A stretch of 64,000 nt of DNA from Streptomyces griseoincarnatus (GTDB taxonomy: Bacteria; Actinomycetota; Actinomycetes; Streptomycetales; Streptomycetaceae), in contig BMTH01000021.1 in assembly GCA_014649575.1 (NCBI GenBank), forward strand, positions 1 to 64,000, in the 5' to 3' direction. Of this stretch, positions 52,407-61,047 are shown piece by piece. Each line of letters begins with the position of its first letter. The stretch's first letter is position 1. The position numbers and the translations under genes were made by a program. The notes under the pieces are model-generated. The model searched no databases. It worked only from the letters and a program-made list of their open reading frames with translations, and had not been told where the DNA came from.

Positions 52407-52991
52407 TCAGCCCAACTGGCGGTAGCGGCCCCGGAAATAGGTGAGCGGACCGCCTTCCGCGCTCGGCACTGCGGCCGTCGTCACGCGGCCGATCACCAGG
52501 GTGTGGTCCCCCGCCTCCACGCGTTGTTCGGTGCGGCATTCCAGGGTCGCCAGCGCGCCGCCGACCAGAGGCGCTCCCGTGTACTCGCCGCGCCGGTAGG
52601 GAATGTCCGCGAACAGCAAACGGTCGCTGACCCGGCCCTTCATCGAGAAGCGGCCCGCGATGTGGCGCTGGCTCTCGGACAGCACGGACACCGCCCACAG
52701 CGGCTGCTCCTCGAGCAGCTCGTCCATGCGGGAGCCGGTGCGCAGGCTGACCAGCACCAACGGCGGGTCCAGGGAGACGGACAGGAACGCGGTCGCGGTC
52801 ATGCCGACGTCCTCGCCGGCCGGCGCCCCCGGGTCGTCCGGGTCCAGCGGCGGCTCCACCGCGGTCACCAGGACCACACCGGCGGCCAGACGGGACATGG
52901 CGGCACGGAACTCGTCGTTGCTCACCCCCTCAGCATGCCGGGCGGCGGGCGTAACGGTGATCGAGGCCGGGGCGGCGGGAGTGTTCAGCAC
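52407..52991 (-). CDS. Flavin reductase-like FMN-binding protein
   Basis: A 194-residue protein with a flavin-reductase split-barrel domain: FRAAMSRLAAGVVLVTAVEP, GMTATAFLSVSLDPPLVLVS, ESQRHIAGRFSMKG and EAGDHTLVIGRVTTA. It probably supplies reduced FMN to a monooxygenase, though no partner is adjacent. GTG 52991 gives this length; GTG 52925 (VSNDEF) would remove a nonconserved leader and is plausible. Confidence 0.9.
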   Translation of the reverse strand: MLNTPAAPASITVTPAARHAEGVSNDEFRAAMSRLAAGVVLVTAVEPPLDPDDPGAPAGEDVGMTATAFLSVSLDPPLVLVSLRTGSRMDELLEEQPLWAVSVLSESQRHIAGRFSMKGRVSDRLLFADIPYRRGEYTGAPLVGGALATLECRTEQRVEAGDHTLVIGRVTTAAVPSAEGGPLTYFRGRYRQLG

Positions 52992-53162
52992 ATCGGAAAC
53001 GCTAATCTCCGCGGCACGGACATCGCATCGGACCGTGGCCCGAACCGGGACCTAGGACCATCGGCCGATCTGAGCACGATTCATGCACAATCACCACACG
53101 ATCCGCATGACGGAAATAGGCCGGGATGCCGCGCGTAAACCACGCAATTGGTCATGTTTGGC

Positions 53163-53178
53163 TGTGACTTGAGTCACA
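53163..53178 (+). promoter_or_regulatory. BldD box-like palindrome upstream of the diguanylate cyclase
   Basis: TGTGACTTGAGTCACA is a palindrome with only the central TG unpaired. It fits the BldD target (GTnAC repeats inverted) and lies about 130 bases upstream of the start. From memory, cdgB is a BldD target in S. coelicolor. Confidence 0.7.
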
Positions 53179-53307
53179 AGGGGCAATAATTGTTGACCCT
53201 GTGTACCGGGTGAGCAGCGCGCTGTGATTCAGTGGCGGGGAAGCCGCTGCGACGATACGCCGATGATGACCCTTGATGCGCTGCGAGGTCTCGGGGGGAG
53301 GGCGAGG

Positions 53308-54993
53308 ATGGAGACCGAGTCGGAACCCTACGTCCGTCTTGCATCGCTGCGACAACTCCACCGGGCCATGGCCGACATGAACACGGCGCGCAGTCTGGCG
53401 GACACGTTGCAGACGGTCGCCGACGGCGTCGTGGGCGCCCTCGGGTACGAGCTGGCCTGCGTCAATCTCGTACGCCCCGACGGCGACCTCGTGGTCGCCG
53501 CCCTCTCCGGGAACACGGCGGCGGAGGCCCTCATCACCGGCCGGGTCGGCTCCCGCGATTCCTGGGACCGCCGGCTCACCATGGGCGAGCGCTGGGGCGA
53601 CCTGGTGTTCATACCGCACACCGAGGGCTGGGTCCTCGACGACGACGACGTCCCGCAGTGGTACACCGACGGGCCCGCTCCCCGCTTCGAGGACGAGTGG
53701 CACCCCTCCGACCGGCTCTTCGCCCCCATGTACGCGCCCGGGCCGCAGGGCGGCGGCACCTCCGGCGAACTGGTCGGCGTGCTCTCCGTCGACCGCCCGC
53801 GCAACGGCCGCCGGCCCGGCGCCTGGGGCCGCGAGGCCCTCCAGATGTACGCCTTCCAGGCCGCCATCGCGATCAGCAACGCCCGGCTGCGCTCCAACAT
53901 GCAGCGCGCCCTGGTCCGCCTGGAGCGCGAGCAGCAGGCGCTGCGGGCCAGCGAGGAGAGCTTCCGGCAGGCCTTCGAGTACGCGCCCTCCGGCATGGCC
54001 ATCGCCGAGATGGGCGGCGACCAGCACGGCAGGATCCTGCGCACCAACGACGCCCTGTGCCGGCTGCTCGGGCGGCCCGCCTCCGCGATGCGCCGCTACT
54101 CCTTCTCCGACCTCGTCCACCCCGAGGACATAGGCACCCTGCTGCGCACCTCCGCCGAGGGCGGCCGGGCGGAGCTGCGGCTGTGCCGCCGCGACGGCAC
54201 CTACGTGTGGGTCTCCCTGCGCAACTCGGTCGTCGCAGACGCCGCCGACGGGCCGCGCTTCCTGCTCACCCACGTCGAGGACATCGAGGAGCGCAAGCGC
54301 CGCGAGCTCCAGCTCGCCCACCGTGCCTCCCACGACTCGCTCACCGGGCTGCCGAACTCCGCCGAGCTCCGCTCCCGGCTCTCCGCCCGGCTGTGCAGCC
54401 AGCAGCCGCAGACGCTGCCGACGGCCGTGGACTCCATGGAGCCCTACGAGTCGTTCGACTCCCACGACGCCGCCTTCGGCCCGCCCGTCTTCGACCGCGG
54501 CCACGACTTCGACTTCCCGCCCGGCCGTGACGCGTACGACGGCTACGACCACCATGTGCACACCGTCGCGCCCGCCGCGGGCCCCGACGACGGCACCAAG
54601 GGGCTCGCGGTGCTCTTCTGCGACCTCGACGGCTTCAAGTCGATCAACGACCGGTTCGGGCACAACGCGGGCGACGCGGTCCTCATCGAGGTCGCCCGGC
54701 GGCTCAGCAACGGCGTGCGGGACGGTGACACCGTGGCCCGGCTCGGGGGTGACGAATTCGTCATCCTCGCCGACGGACTCGGCCGGGCCGACGCGCAGGA
54801 CCTCGCCGTGCGGCTGCGCAACGAGATCATCCAGCCCATCCGGGCCGAGGGACGGGCCGTGCGGGTCGGCGCCAGCTTCGGCATCGGATGGGCCCACTGC
54901 GGGATGACGGCCGACGAAGTGTTGAAATCGGCTGACGAACGGATGTACGTCGAGAAACGATCTCGTCCCAAACAGCACCGGCGCGCCGGATGA
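53308..54993 (+). CDS. cdgB: GAF-PAS-GGDEF diguanylate cyclase (CdgB-type)
   Basis: A 561-residue enzyme that makes cyclic di-GMP from two GTP. The order is a GAF domain (about 10-195, YVRLASLRQLHRAMADMNTA), a coiled segment, a PAS/PAC pair (about 220-350, FRQAFEYAPSGMAIAEMGG) and GGDEF. The active site RLGGDEFVIL is intact, and RDGD five residues before it fits the RxxD product-inhibition site. No EAL domain follows. The start at ATG 53308 has a strong GGGGAGGG; ATG 53263 or GTG 53224 would add 15-28 residues. It should influence BldD-controlled development. Confidence 0.93.
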   Translation: METESEPYVRLASLRQLHRAMADMNTARSLADTLQTVADGVVGALGYELACVNLVRPDGDLVVAALSGNTAAEALITGRVGSRDSWDRRLTMGERWGDLVFIPHTEGWVLDDDDVPQWYTDGPAPRFEDEWHPSDRLFAPMYAPGPQGGGTSGELVGVLSVDRPRNGRRPGAWGREALQMYAFQAAIAISNARLRSNMQRALVRLEREQQALRASEESFRQAFEYAPSGMAIAEMGGDQHGRILRTNDALCRLLGRPASAMRRYSFSDLVHPEDIGTLLRTSAEGGRAELRLCRRDGTYVWVSLRNSVVADAADGPRFLLTHVEDIEERKRRELQLAHRASHDSLTGLPNSAELRSRLSARLCSQQPQTLPTAVDSMEPYESFDSHDAAFGPPVFDRGHDFDFPPGRDAYDGYDHHVHTVAPAAGPDDGTKGLAVLFCDLDGFKSINDRFGHNAGDAVLIEVARRLSNGVRDGDTVARLGGDEFVILADGLGRADAQDLAVRLRNEIIQPIRAEGRAVRVGASFGIGWAHCGMTADEVLKSADERMYVEKRSRPKQHRRAG

Positions 54994-55107
54994 CGTGCAG
55001 GTCGGCCGGTTGATGCGGTCCGGGTCACCCTTTCGGGTCAGAGGAACCGGGTAGGCTCGGCTTCTCCGCACACGTACGCACCCGATCCGCAGCTAGGAGC
55101 ACAGGGG

Positions 55108-56028
55108 ATGACGCCCGGCAACAACGGCGCGAGCACGCCCGAGGACGACGACCCGTTCGGCTACCTGTACGCCGACGGGCAGGCCAACGGAGCCCAGCCG
55201 CCGTCCGGGGGTTACGGCTACCCGAACTCGGTGAACCGGGTGCGGCCGGTCGGTTCCCGCCAGTACGGCCAGCAGGGGCCCGCCCCGCAGGCACTGCCCC
55301 AGCAGGGCGCCTTCGGCCAGCCCAGCGCGCACTACGCCGCACCCGAGACGCTGCCCGGGGGCGCGCCCACCGCGCGCACCCCGCAGCCCTCCCGGGGCGG
55401 CCGCGGCGGCGGCCCCAACACCAAGGGTCTGCTCATCGGTGCGATCGCCGTGGTCGCGGCGGTCGTCATCGGCATCGGCGTCGCCATGATCAGCGGTGAC
55501 GACGACGACAAGGGCGGCAACGAGGCGGGCGCCACACCGACCGCCACCCAGGGCAGCGGCGAGCCGAGCCCGTCCTCCTCGGAGGAGGACAAGGACAAGG
55601 ACGAGGTGGAGCTGCCGACCGTGGACGCGAAGGCGCTCCGCCTCGACGGCGGCGCGGCGCTCGCGTCGGAGTTCAAGGGCGCGAAGGCCGACGGCGGCGT
55701 CTACGTCACCGGCTTCAACCAGGTCGGCTCGAAGGTCACCTGGACCGTCAACGGCGTGAAGGCCGGCAACTACCGCTTCTACGTGCAGTACGGCATCCCC
55801 GGCGAGGACGCCGACGCGACGATCGTCGTCAACGGCAAGCCCGAGAGCCGCCCGCTGAACATGAAGAACTTCGGCAACACCCCTAAGGGCGACTGGGAGA
55901 AGGGCTGGAAGGAGACCTGGGCCAACGTGAACCTCAACGACGGCACCAACACCATCGAGCTGGTCTGCAACGAGGGCAACAAGTGCAACGCCGTCCTCGA
56001 CCAGCTCTGGCTCGCGGAGCCGGAGTAA
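55108..56028 (+). CDS. Membrane-anchored carbohydrate-binding-like protein
   Basis: A 306-residue protein. Residues 1-105 are Pro/Gln/Gly-rich and cytosolic, one membrane helix spans 107-129 (GLLIGAIAVVAAVVIGIGVA), then a Ser/Glu/Asp linker, then a CBM6/35-like beta-sandwich (about 172-306: VYVTGFNQVGSKVTWTVNG, YRFYVQYGIPG, NTIELVCNEGNKCNAVLDQL). The outside domain may bind a polysaccharide at the wall. No catalytic domain is fused. Similar single-pass proteins are common in Streptomyces. Confidence 0.7.
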   Translation: MTPGNNGASTPEDDDPFGYLYADGQANGAQPPSGGYGYPNSVNRVRPVGSRQYGQQGPAPQALPQQGAFGQPSAHYAAPETLPGGAPTARTPQPSRGGRGGGPNTKGLLIGAIAVVAAVVIGIGVAMISGDDDDKGGNEAGATPTATQGSGEPSPSSSEEDKDKDEVELPTVDAKALRLDGGAALASEFKGAKADGGVYVTGFNQVGSKVTWTVNGVKAGNYRFYVQYGIPGEDADATIVVNGKPESRPLNMKNFGNTPKGDWEKGWKETWANVNLNDGTNTIELVCNEGNKCNAVLDQLWLAEPE

Positions 56029-56043
56029 GAACCAGCCGTCCTC

Positions 56044-56973
56044 TCAGGCCGCCGTCGCCACGCCCGTGACCGTGACCGTGGTCAGGAGCCGCTCGTAGGT
56101 CTCCCGGTCGAAGTCGCCGGCCGTGGGGGAGAGGACCGTGGCCGCGGAGAGGGCCGTGGCGCGGATCAGGCGTTCCGGCCACGGGTGGTGTTCCACCAGG
56201 GCGGACAGCAGGCCCGCGACGGCCGCGTCGCCCGCGCCCGTGGGGTTGCCGGTCAGCGGGGCCGGCGGGGTCGCGCGCCAGCGGCCCTCCGGGGTCACCG
56301 CGAGCAGGCCGTCCGCCCCCAGGGAGGCGACCACCGTGCCCGCGCCGCGGCGGCGGGCGTCCTGGGTGGCGCGCAACGGCTCGTGGGAGCCGGTGAGTTC
56401 GGCCAGTTCCTCCGTGTTGGGCTTCAGGAGGTCCGGCCGGCCCGCCACGCCGCGCCGCAGCGCCGCCCCGCTCGTGTCGAGCAGCACCGGGACCCGGGCC
56501 GCGCGGGCCGTGCGGACGAGGTTCGCGTACGCGCCGACGGGGACGCCCGGGGGCAGGCTGCCGCACAGGGCGACCGCCGAGGCGGACGGCAGCAGGTCCT
56601 CGTAGACCTCCTGGAAGGCGGACCACTCGGCGTGGGCGATGTGCGGGCCGGGCTCGTTCAGATGCGTCGTGGCGCCGGTGCGGTCGTCGACGAGGGTCAC
56701 CGTGCGGCGAGTGGCGCCGGAGACCGGGACCAACGCGTCGGTGACGCGCGGCACTTCGGTGAGGCGGTCGCGCAGGACGCGTCCCGTGGGGCCGCCCGAG
56801 AAGCCCGTGACGGTCACCTCGTGGCCGAGCGCGGCCAGCACCCGCGCCACGTTGACGCCCTTGCCGCCGGGGCGTTCCAGCACCTCGGAGACCCGGTGGG
56901 AGGCTCCCGCCCGCAGGGACGGGACGCGATAGGTGATGTCGAGAGCGGTGTTCAGCGTGACCGTGAGAATCAC
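56044..56973 (-). CDS. PfkB family hexose kinase (1-phosphofructokinase type)
   Basis: A 309-residue ribokinase-fold kinase. VILTVTLNTALDITYRVPSL and GGKGVNVARVLAALGHEV are the 1-phosphofructokinase/tagatose-6-phosphate kinase start. The catalytic Asp lies in LTGNPTGAGDAAVAGLLSAL. KPNTEELAELTG supports the hexose-phosphate subgroup. GTG 56973 with AGGGGGAGG upstream is preferred. It lies just downstream of nagK-nagA and may belong to the same aminosugar locus. Confidence 0.88.
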   Translation of the reverse strand: MILTVTLNTALDITYRVPSLRAGASHRVSEVLERPGGKGVNVARVLAALGHEVTVTGFSGGPTGRVLRDRLTEVPRVTDALVPVSGATRRTVTLVDDRTGATTHLNEPGPHIAHAEWSAFQEVYEDLLPSASAVALCGSLPPGVPVGAYANLVRTARAARVPVLLDTSGAALRRGVAGRPDLLKPNTEELAELTGSHEPLRATQDARRRGAGTVVASLGADGLLAVTPEGRWRATPPAPLTGNPTGAGDAAVAGLLSALVEHHPWPERLIRATALSAATVLSPTAGDFDRETYERLLTTVTVTGVATAA

Positions 56974-57050
56974 CGGGCCGACCTCCCCCTCTTGCCTGCC
57001 TTCCATGGCCCCGGGGTCACGATCATGCCAAAAGGAAGGCGGTCGGCCCA

Positions 57051-57085
57051 CCCCCGGGACCGGCCACCGTGGACCGGTCCGGGGG
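57051..57085 (-). terminator. Hairpin downstream of nagA
   Basis: CCCCCGGGACCGG (57051-57063) pairs with CCGGTCCGGGGG (57074-57085), with one bulge, just after the nagA stop on the minus strand. Confidence 0.6.
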
Positions 57086-57090
57086 ACGGA

Positions 57091-58254
57091 TCAGGCCAGT
57101 TGGGGAGCGACCGCCCATTCTCCCTTGCGCATGACGCCCACCAGCTCGAAGGCGTCGTCGAGGACCACGAGGTCGGCGTCCTTGCCGGGCTCCAGGGAGC
57201 CGATGCGGTCGGACAGGCCGAGCAGGCGCGCCGGGTTGGCGGACACCGCCGCGACGACGTCCTCGACGGGGAGCCCGTCCACCGTCACCGCCCGTTTGAA
57301 GGCGCGGTCCAGGGTGAGTGTGGAGCCGGCGATCGAGTTGCCCTCCACCAGGCGGGCCACGCCGTCCGCGACCTCGACCTCCAGGGGGCCGAGCATGTAG
57401 CGGCCGTCGCCGAAGCCGGCCGCGTCCATCGCGTCGGTGATGAAGGCGACCCGGTCGCGGCCCGCGTGGTGGAACGCGAACTGCAGGGAGGCCGGGTGGA
57501 GATGCGTGCCGTCGTTGATCAGCTCGACGGTGACCCGCTCGTCCTCCAGCAGCGCCGCGACCGGGCCGGGGGCGCGGTGGCCGAGCTGCGGCATCGCGTT
57601 GAACAGGTGGGTGGCGACGGTCGCGCCCGCGTCGACGGCGGCCACCGTCTGCTCGTACGTGGCGTCGGTGTGGCCGACGGCGGCGATCACGCCGTGCTCG
57701 ACGAGCAGCCGTACCGAGTCCAGACCGCCGGGGAGTTCGGTGGCGAGCGTCATCATCCGGGCGTGGCCGTGGGCCGCGTCGATCAGCTTGCGCACCTCCG
57801 CCGGGTCGGGGTCGCGCAGCAGCGTCTCGTCGTGCGCGCCCTTGCGGCAGGGGGAGATGAACGGTCCCTCGAAGTGGATGCCGGCGATGTCGCCCTGCTG
57901 GGCCAGCTCCGCCAGCATCCCCGCGTGCCGGGCGAGGAAGTCGAGGTCGCCGGTGACGGCGGAGGCGACCACCGTGGTGGTGCCGTGGTGCAGATGCGTG
58001 CGGACGCCCTGGAGGACGTCCTCGGCGGTGCCGCCCGCGAAGGACACCCCGCCGCCGCCGTGGTTGTGGATGTCGACGAAGCCGGGCACCAGCCAGTGGC
58101 CGCGCAGGTCGACCGTCTCGGCCGTCCCCTCCGCGGGGGACGGGCCGGGGGCCGTGGCCGCGATGCGCGTGCCCTCGACGGTCACGCGGGCGTCGTCCAC
58201 GGTCCCGGTGGGCAGGACCACCCGGGCACCGGTGAGAACCTTGGTGGGGGCCAT
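57091..58254 (-). CDS. nagA: N-acetylglucosamine-6-phosphate deacetylase
   Basis: A 387-residue amidohydrolase that converts GlcNAc-6-P to GlcN-6-P and acetate. LVPGFVDIHNHGGGGVSFAG is the metal-binding barrel start. GIHFEGPFISPCRKGAHDET carries the metal Glu, HTDATYEQ and THLFNAMPQL the substrate site, and FITDAMDAAG the catalytic Asp. Its start shares one base with the nagK stop (TGATG), so the pair is coupled. Confidence 0.95.
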   Translation of the reverse strand: MAPTKVLTGARVVLPTGTVDDARVTVEGTRIAATAPGPSPAEGTAETVDLRGHWLVPGFVDIHNHGGGGVSFAGGTAEDVLQGVRTHLHHGTTTVVASAVTGDLDFLARHAGMLAELAQQGDIAGIHFEGPFISPCRKGAHDETLLRDPDPAEVRKLIDAAHGHARMMTLATELPGGLDSVRLLVEHGVIAAVGHTDATYEQTVAAVDAGATVATHLFNAMPQLGHRAPGPVAALLEDERVTVELINDGTHLHPASLQFAFHHAGRDRVAFITDAMDAAGFGDGRYMLGPLEVEVADGVARLVEGNSIAGSTLTLDRAFKRAVTVDGLPVEDVVAAVSANPARLLGLSDRIGSLEPGKDADLVVLDDAFELVGVMRKGEWAVAPQLA

Positions 58255-59219
58255 CAGGTGGTTACCTCCGAGGGGTCAGTGGTCTCGACGGACGGGTCGG
58301 CGGTCTCGATCAGGTCCCACGCGAGCAGGCCCGCGCCGAGGCATCCCGCGGTGTCGCCGAGGGCCGCGGGGACCAGCGACGGCAGCTTCTGGAAGGTGAC
58401 CCGCCGCCGGACGGCCTCCCGCAGCGGTGTGAACAAGGTTTCCCCCGCCTCGGCGAGCCCGCCACCGATGATCAGCGTGCGGGGGTCCAGCAGGGTGAGC
58501 GCGGTGACCAGCCCGTCGGCGAGCGCGTCCACGGCCTCCTGCCACACCCGCGCGGCCCTCTCGTCACCCGAGGCGACGGCCTTGGCGCAGTCCGCCGCGT
58601 CCGCGTCCGGGTCGCCGCTCGCCTCGGCCCACGCCCGGCTCACGGCCGACGCGGACGCGAACCGCTCCAGGCAGCCGCGCTGACCGCAGGGACATTCCGC
58701 GCCACCGGGCCGTACGACGATGTGGCCGATCTCGCCCGCGAAGCCGTGCGCTCCGGCCTCGACCTTGCCGTCGATGCCGATGGCGCCCGCGATGCCGGTG
58801 CCGAGCGGGACGAAGAGGAAGCGGTCGGCGCCCCGCCCGGCCCCGATGCGGCCCTCGGCCAGACCGCCGGTGCGCACGTCGTGGCCGAGCGCCACGGGCA
58901 CGCCGCCGAGCCGCCCGGCGAGCAGGGCGCGCAGGGGCACGTCGCGCCAGCCGAGGTTGGCGGCGTAGGCGGCGACGCCCTCCGCCTCGTCGACGATGCC
59001 GGGGACGGCGACGCCGGCGGCCGAGGCCGGTTCGCCGTGGGCGCGGATGCCGTGGGCGCGGAGCTCCGCCGCGAAGTCGAGGATGTCCTCGACCACCGCG
59101 TCCGGGCCGCGCTCACGGCCGGTGGGACGGCGGGCCTGGTGCAGCAGCTCGCCGTCCGCCCCGACCAGGGCGGCCTTCATCCCGGTGCCGCCCACGTCGA
59201 GGGCGATGACATGTTTCAC
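58254..59219 (-). CDS. nagK: ROK family N-acetylglucosamine kinase
   Basis: A 321-residue ROK sugar kinase. VIALDVGGTGMKAALVGADG is the phosphate-binding DxGGT motif. VPLGTGIAGAIGIDGKV, GEIGHIVVRPGGAECPCGQR and the Cys-rich zinc motif CPCGQRGCLERFAS are ROK signatures. It should phosphorylate GlcNAc to GlcNAc-6-P for NagA. The GTG start at 59219 matches remembered S. coelicolor nagK. Two dre-like sites lie 29-61 bases upstream. Confidence 0.93.
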   Translation of the reverse strand: MKHVIALDVGGTGMKAALVGADGELLHQARRPTGRERGPDAVVEDILDFAAELRAHGIRAHGEPASAAGVAVPGIVDEAEGVAAYAANLGWRDVPLRALLAGRLGGVPVALGHDVRTGGLAEGRIGAGRGADRFLFVPLGTGIAGAIGIDGKVEAGAHGFAGEIGHIVVRPGGAECPCGQRGCLERFASASAVSRAWAEASGDPDADAADCAKAVASGDERAARVWQEAVDALADGLVTALTLLDPRTLIIGGGLAEAGETLFTPLREAVRRRVTFQKLPSLVPAALGDTAGCLGAGLLAWDLIETADPSVETTDPSEVTT

Positions 59220-59247
59220 GGGGAACAGTGTGGCCCGTGGACCCGCA

Positions 59248-59263
59248 AGAGGTCTAGTCCACT
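59248..59263 (-). promoter_or_regulatory. dre (DasR) site 1
   Basis: On the minus strand, AGTGGACTAGACCTCT closely fits the DasR consensus AGTGGTCTAGACCACT. It lies between nagK and the sugar-binding gene. Confidence 0.85.
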
Positions 59264-59264
59264 C

Positions 59265-59280
59265 ACGTGGTGTAGACCTT
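59265..59280 (-). promoter_or_regulatory. dre (DasR) site 2
   Basis: On the minus strand, AAGGTCTACACCACGT keeps the GGTCTACACCAC core of dre. It sits one base from site 1, so one dimer pair could occupy both and affect both divergent promoters. Confidence 0.75.
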
Positions 59281-59334
59281 AATCCGATATTCGGATCATC
59301 GATCGGCGCTGGGCGCCGGACCAGGGGAGAGCAC

Positions 59335-60606
59335 GTGCGAGGGCGGGTCAGGACAAGGACGATCGCGACGGTGTCCGCGCTGGGACTGGCAGCGGTCCTG
59401 AGCGGATGCGGGGTCGGCGGCGGCGATTCCTCCGACGTGACCCTCACACTGGTCGCCGCCGACTACGGCAACGGCGCGGCCGACAGCAGCAAGAAGTACT
59501 GGGCCGACCTGGTCGAGCGGTACGAGTCCGACCACCCCGACGTGGACATCGACGTCAGCGTGTACTCGTGGAACGACGTCGACCGCAAGGTCAAGGAGAT
59601 GGTCGACGCCGGGAACCCGCCGGACATGGCCCAGATCGGCGCGTACGCCGACTACGCCTCCCAGGGCCTGCTCCACCGCGTCGGCGACCTGCTCTCCATC
59701 CCCGTCCAGGCGGACTTCCTCTCGCAGCTCTCCGAAGCGGGCGAGGTCAACAGCGTCCAGTACGGCATGCCGTTCGCCGCCTCCACGCGGCTGCTGTTCT
59801 ACAACAAGTCCCTCTTCGCCGAGGCCGGGCTCACCCCGCCCGAGACCTGGGACGAACTGGTCGAGTGCGCCGAGGCGCTCGAGGCGGACGGGGTGAAGTA
59901 CCCCTACGCGCTGCCGCTCGGCCCCGAGGAGGCCCAGGCCGAGACCCTCCAGTGGCTGCTGAGCGGCGACGGCGGCTACACCGACATCGGCGGCACCTAC
60001 GCCATCGACTCCACGGAGAACGTCGAGACCCTCAGCTGGCTGCGGGACGAACTCGTCGGCAAGGGGCTCACCGGACCCGTCGCGCCCGGCGAGCTCGACC
60101 GGGCGGAGGCGTTCGAGGCGTTCGCCGCCGGGGACGTCGGCATGCTCAACGGGCATCCCTCCCTGATGGAGATGGCGCGGAAGAAGGGCGTGAAGTACGG
60201 CATGGTGCCGATCCCCGGCGCCGAGGGCGAGACGCCGTCCGCGCTGGGCGTCGCCGACTGGATGATGGCGTTCGAGAAGAACGGGCACCGCGACGAGATC
60301 GGGGACTTCCTCGACTTCGTCTACAGCGAGGAGAACGTGCTGGACTTCTCCCGCGAGTACGACCTGCTGCCGGTCACCAACTCCGCGTCGCGGGCGATGG
60401 CGGCGTCGGGGCAGGACAAGGAGATCAAGCCGTTCCTCGACCAGTTGCCGTTGTCGGAGCAGTACCCGGTGGGCAAGACGTCGTGGGCCGCGGTGAACGC
60501 GGAGATCAAGCGGAAGATCGGCAAGGCCGTGGAACCGGGCGGCAGCCCGGCGGGCGTCCTCGGCGAGCTGCAGGCGGCGGCGGTGCGGGCGGACAGCGCG
60601 GGGTAG
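59335..60606 (+). CDS. Extracellular sugar-binding lipoprotein of an ABC importer
   Basis: A 423-residue family 1 solute-binding protein. The lipoprotein signal ATVSALGLAAVLSGC has the lipid Cys25. KKYWADLVERYESDHPDVDI, GMPFAASTRLLFYNKSLFAE and PETWDELVECAEALEADGVK are typical sugar-binding segments. No permease genes are adjacent, so it may use permeases elsewhere with MsiK as the ATPase. It is divergent from nagK with shared dre-like sites, suggesting an aminosugar ligand. GTG 59335 follows AGGGGAGAG. Confidence 0.88.
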   Translation: MRGRVRTRTIATVSALGLAAVLSGCGVGGGDSSDVTLTLVAADYGNGAADSSKKYWADLVERYESDHPDVDIDVSVYSWNDVDRKVKEMVDAGNPPDMAQIGAYADYASQGLLHRVGDLLSIPVQADFLSQLSEAGEVNSVQYGMPFAASTRLLFYNKSLFAEAGLTPPETWDELVECAEALEADGVKYPYALPLGPEEAQAETLQWLLSGDGGYTDIGGTYAIDSTENVETLSWLRDELVGKGLTGPVAPGELDRAEAFEAFAAGDVGMLNGHPSLMEMARKKGVKYGMVPIPGAEGETPSALGVADWMMAFEKNGHRDEIGDFLDFVYSEENVLDFSREYDLLPVTNSASRAMAASGQDKEIKPFLDQLPLSEQYPVGKTSWAAVNAEIKRKIGKAVEPGGSPAGVLGELQAAAVRADSAG

Positions 60607-60616
60607 CCTGCCCGGC

Positions 60617-60853
60617 ATGGGTGAGGCTGAGGATCTGGGGCGCCTCGAGCGGGAGGTGCTCGCGCTGGAGCGGCGGGGGGCCGTGTCGCCGGGGGCGAAG
60701 GAGCGGGTGATCCGGGAGGAGCTGGGGTTGGTACCGGTGCGGTACTACCAGCTCCTCAACGCGTTGCTCGACGATCCGCGGGCGTTGGCCCACGACCCCG
60801 TGACGGTGAACCGCCTGCGGCGGGTACGGGACGCGCGGCGCGCGGAGCGGTGA
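60617..60853 (+). CDS. DUF3263 family protein
   Basis: A 78-residue helical protein (EREVLALERRGAVSPGAKER, then LGLVPVRYYQLLNALLDDPR and LRRVRDARRAER). It matches DUF3263, a small actinobacterial family with an HTH-like pattern and no known role. It starts 10 bases after the sugar-binding lipoprotein stop. Confidence 0.8.
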   Translation: MGEAEDLGRLEREVLALERRGAVSPGAKERVIREELGLVPVRYYQLLNALLDDPRALAHDPVTVNRLRRVRDARRAER

Positions 60854-60950
60854 GGGCGCCACCGGGACGCGGCACGGTGGGTTCGCCCCCGCCGCCCCTT
60901 CCCGTCCCGCCCCTGGGACTGCGCCCCAGCCCCCTGTCGGCTCTTCGGGC

Positions 60951-61000
60951 CTCCTCGAACGCCGGACGGGCTGAAGTCAGCCCCTCCGGCGCTTGAGGAG
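60951..61000. terminator. Dispersed-repeat hairpin between convergent genes
   Basis: Arms of 24 bases (60951-60974 and 60977-61000) match at 21 positions, starting CTCCTCGAACGCCGGACGGG. A period-12 repeat (TCCGGGGCGGGG) follows at 61005-61038. Similar GCCGGACGGGCTGA elements occur in many Streptomyces intergenic regions. Confidence 0.6.
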
Positions 61001-61047
61001 CGGTTCCGGGGCGGGGTCCGGGGCGGGGTCCGGGGCGGAGCCCCGGG

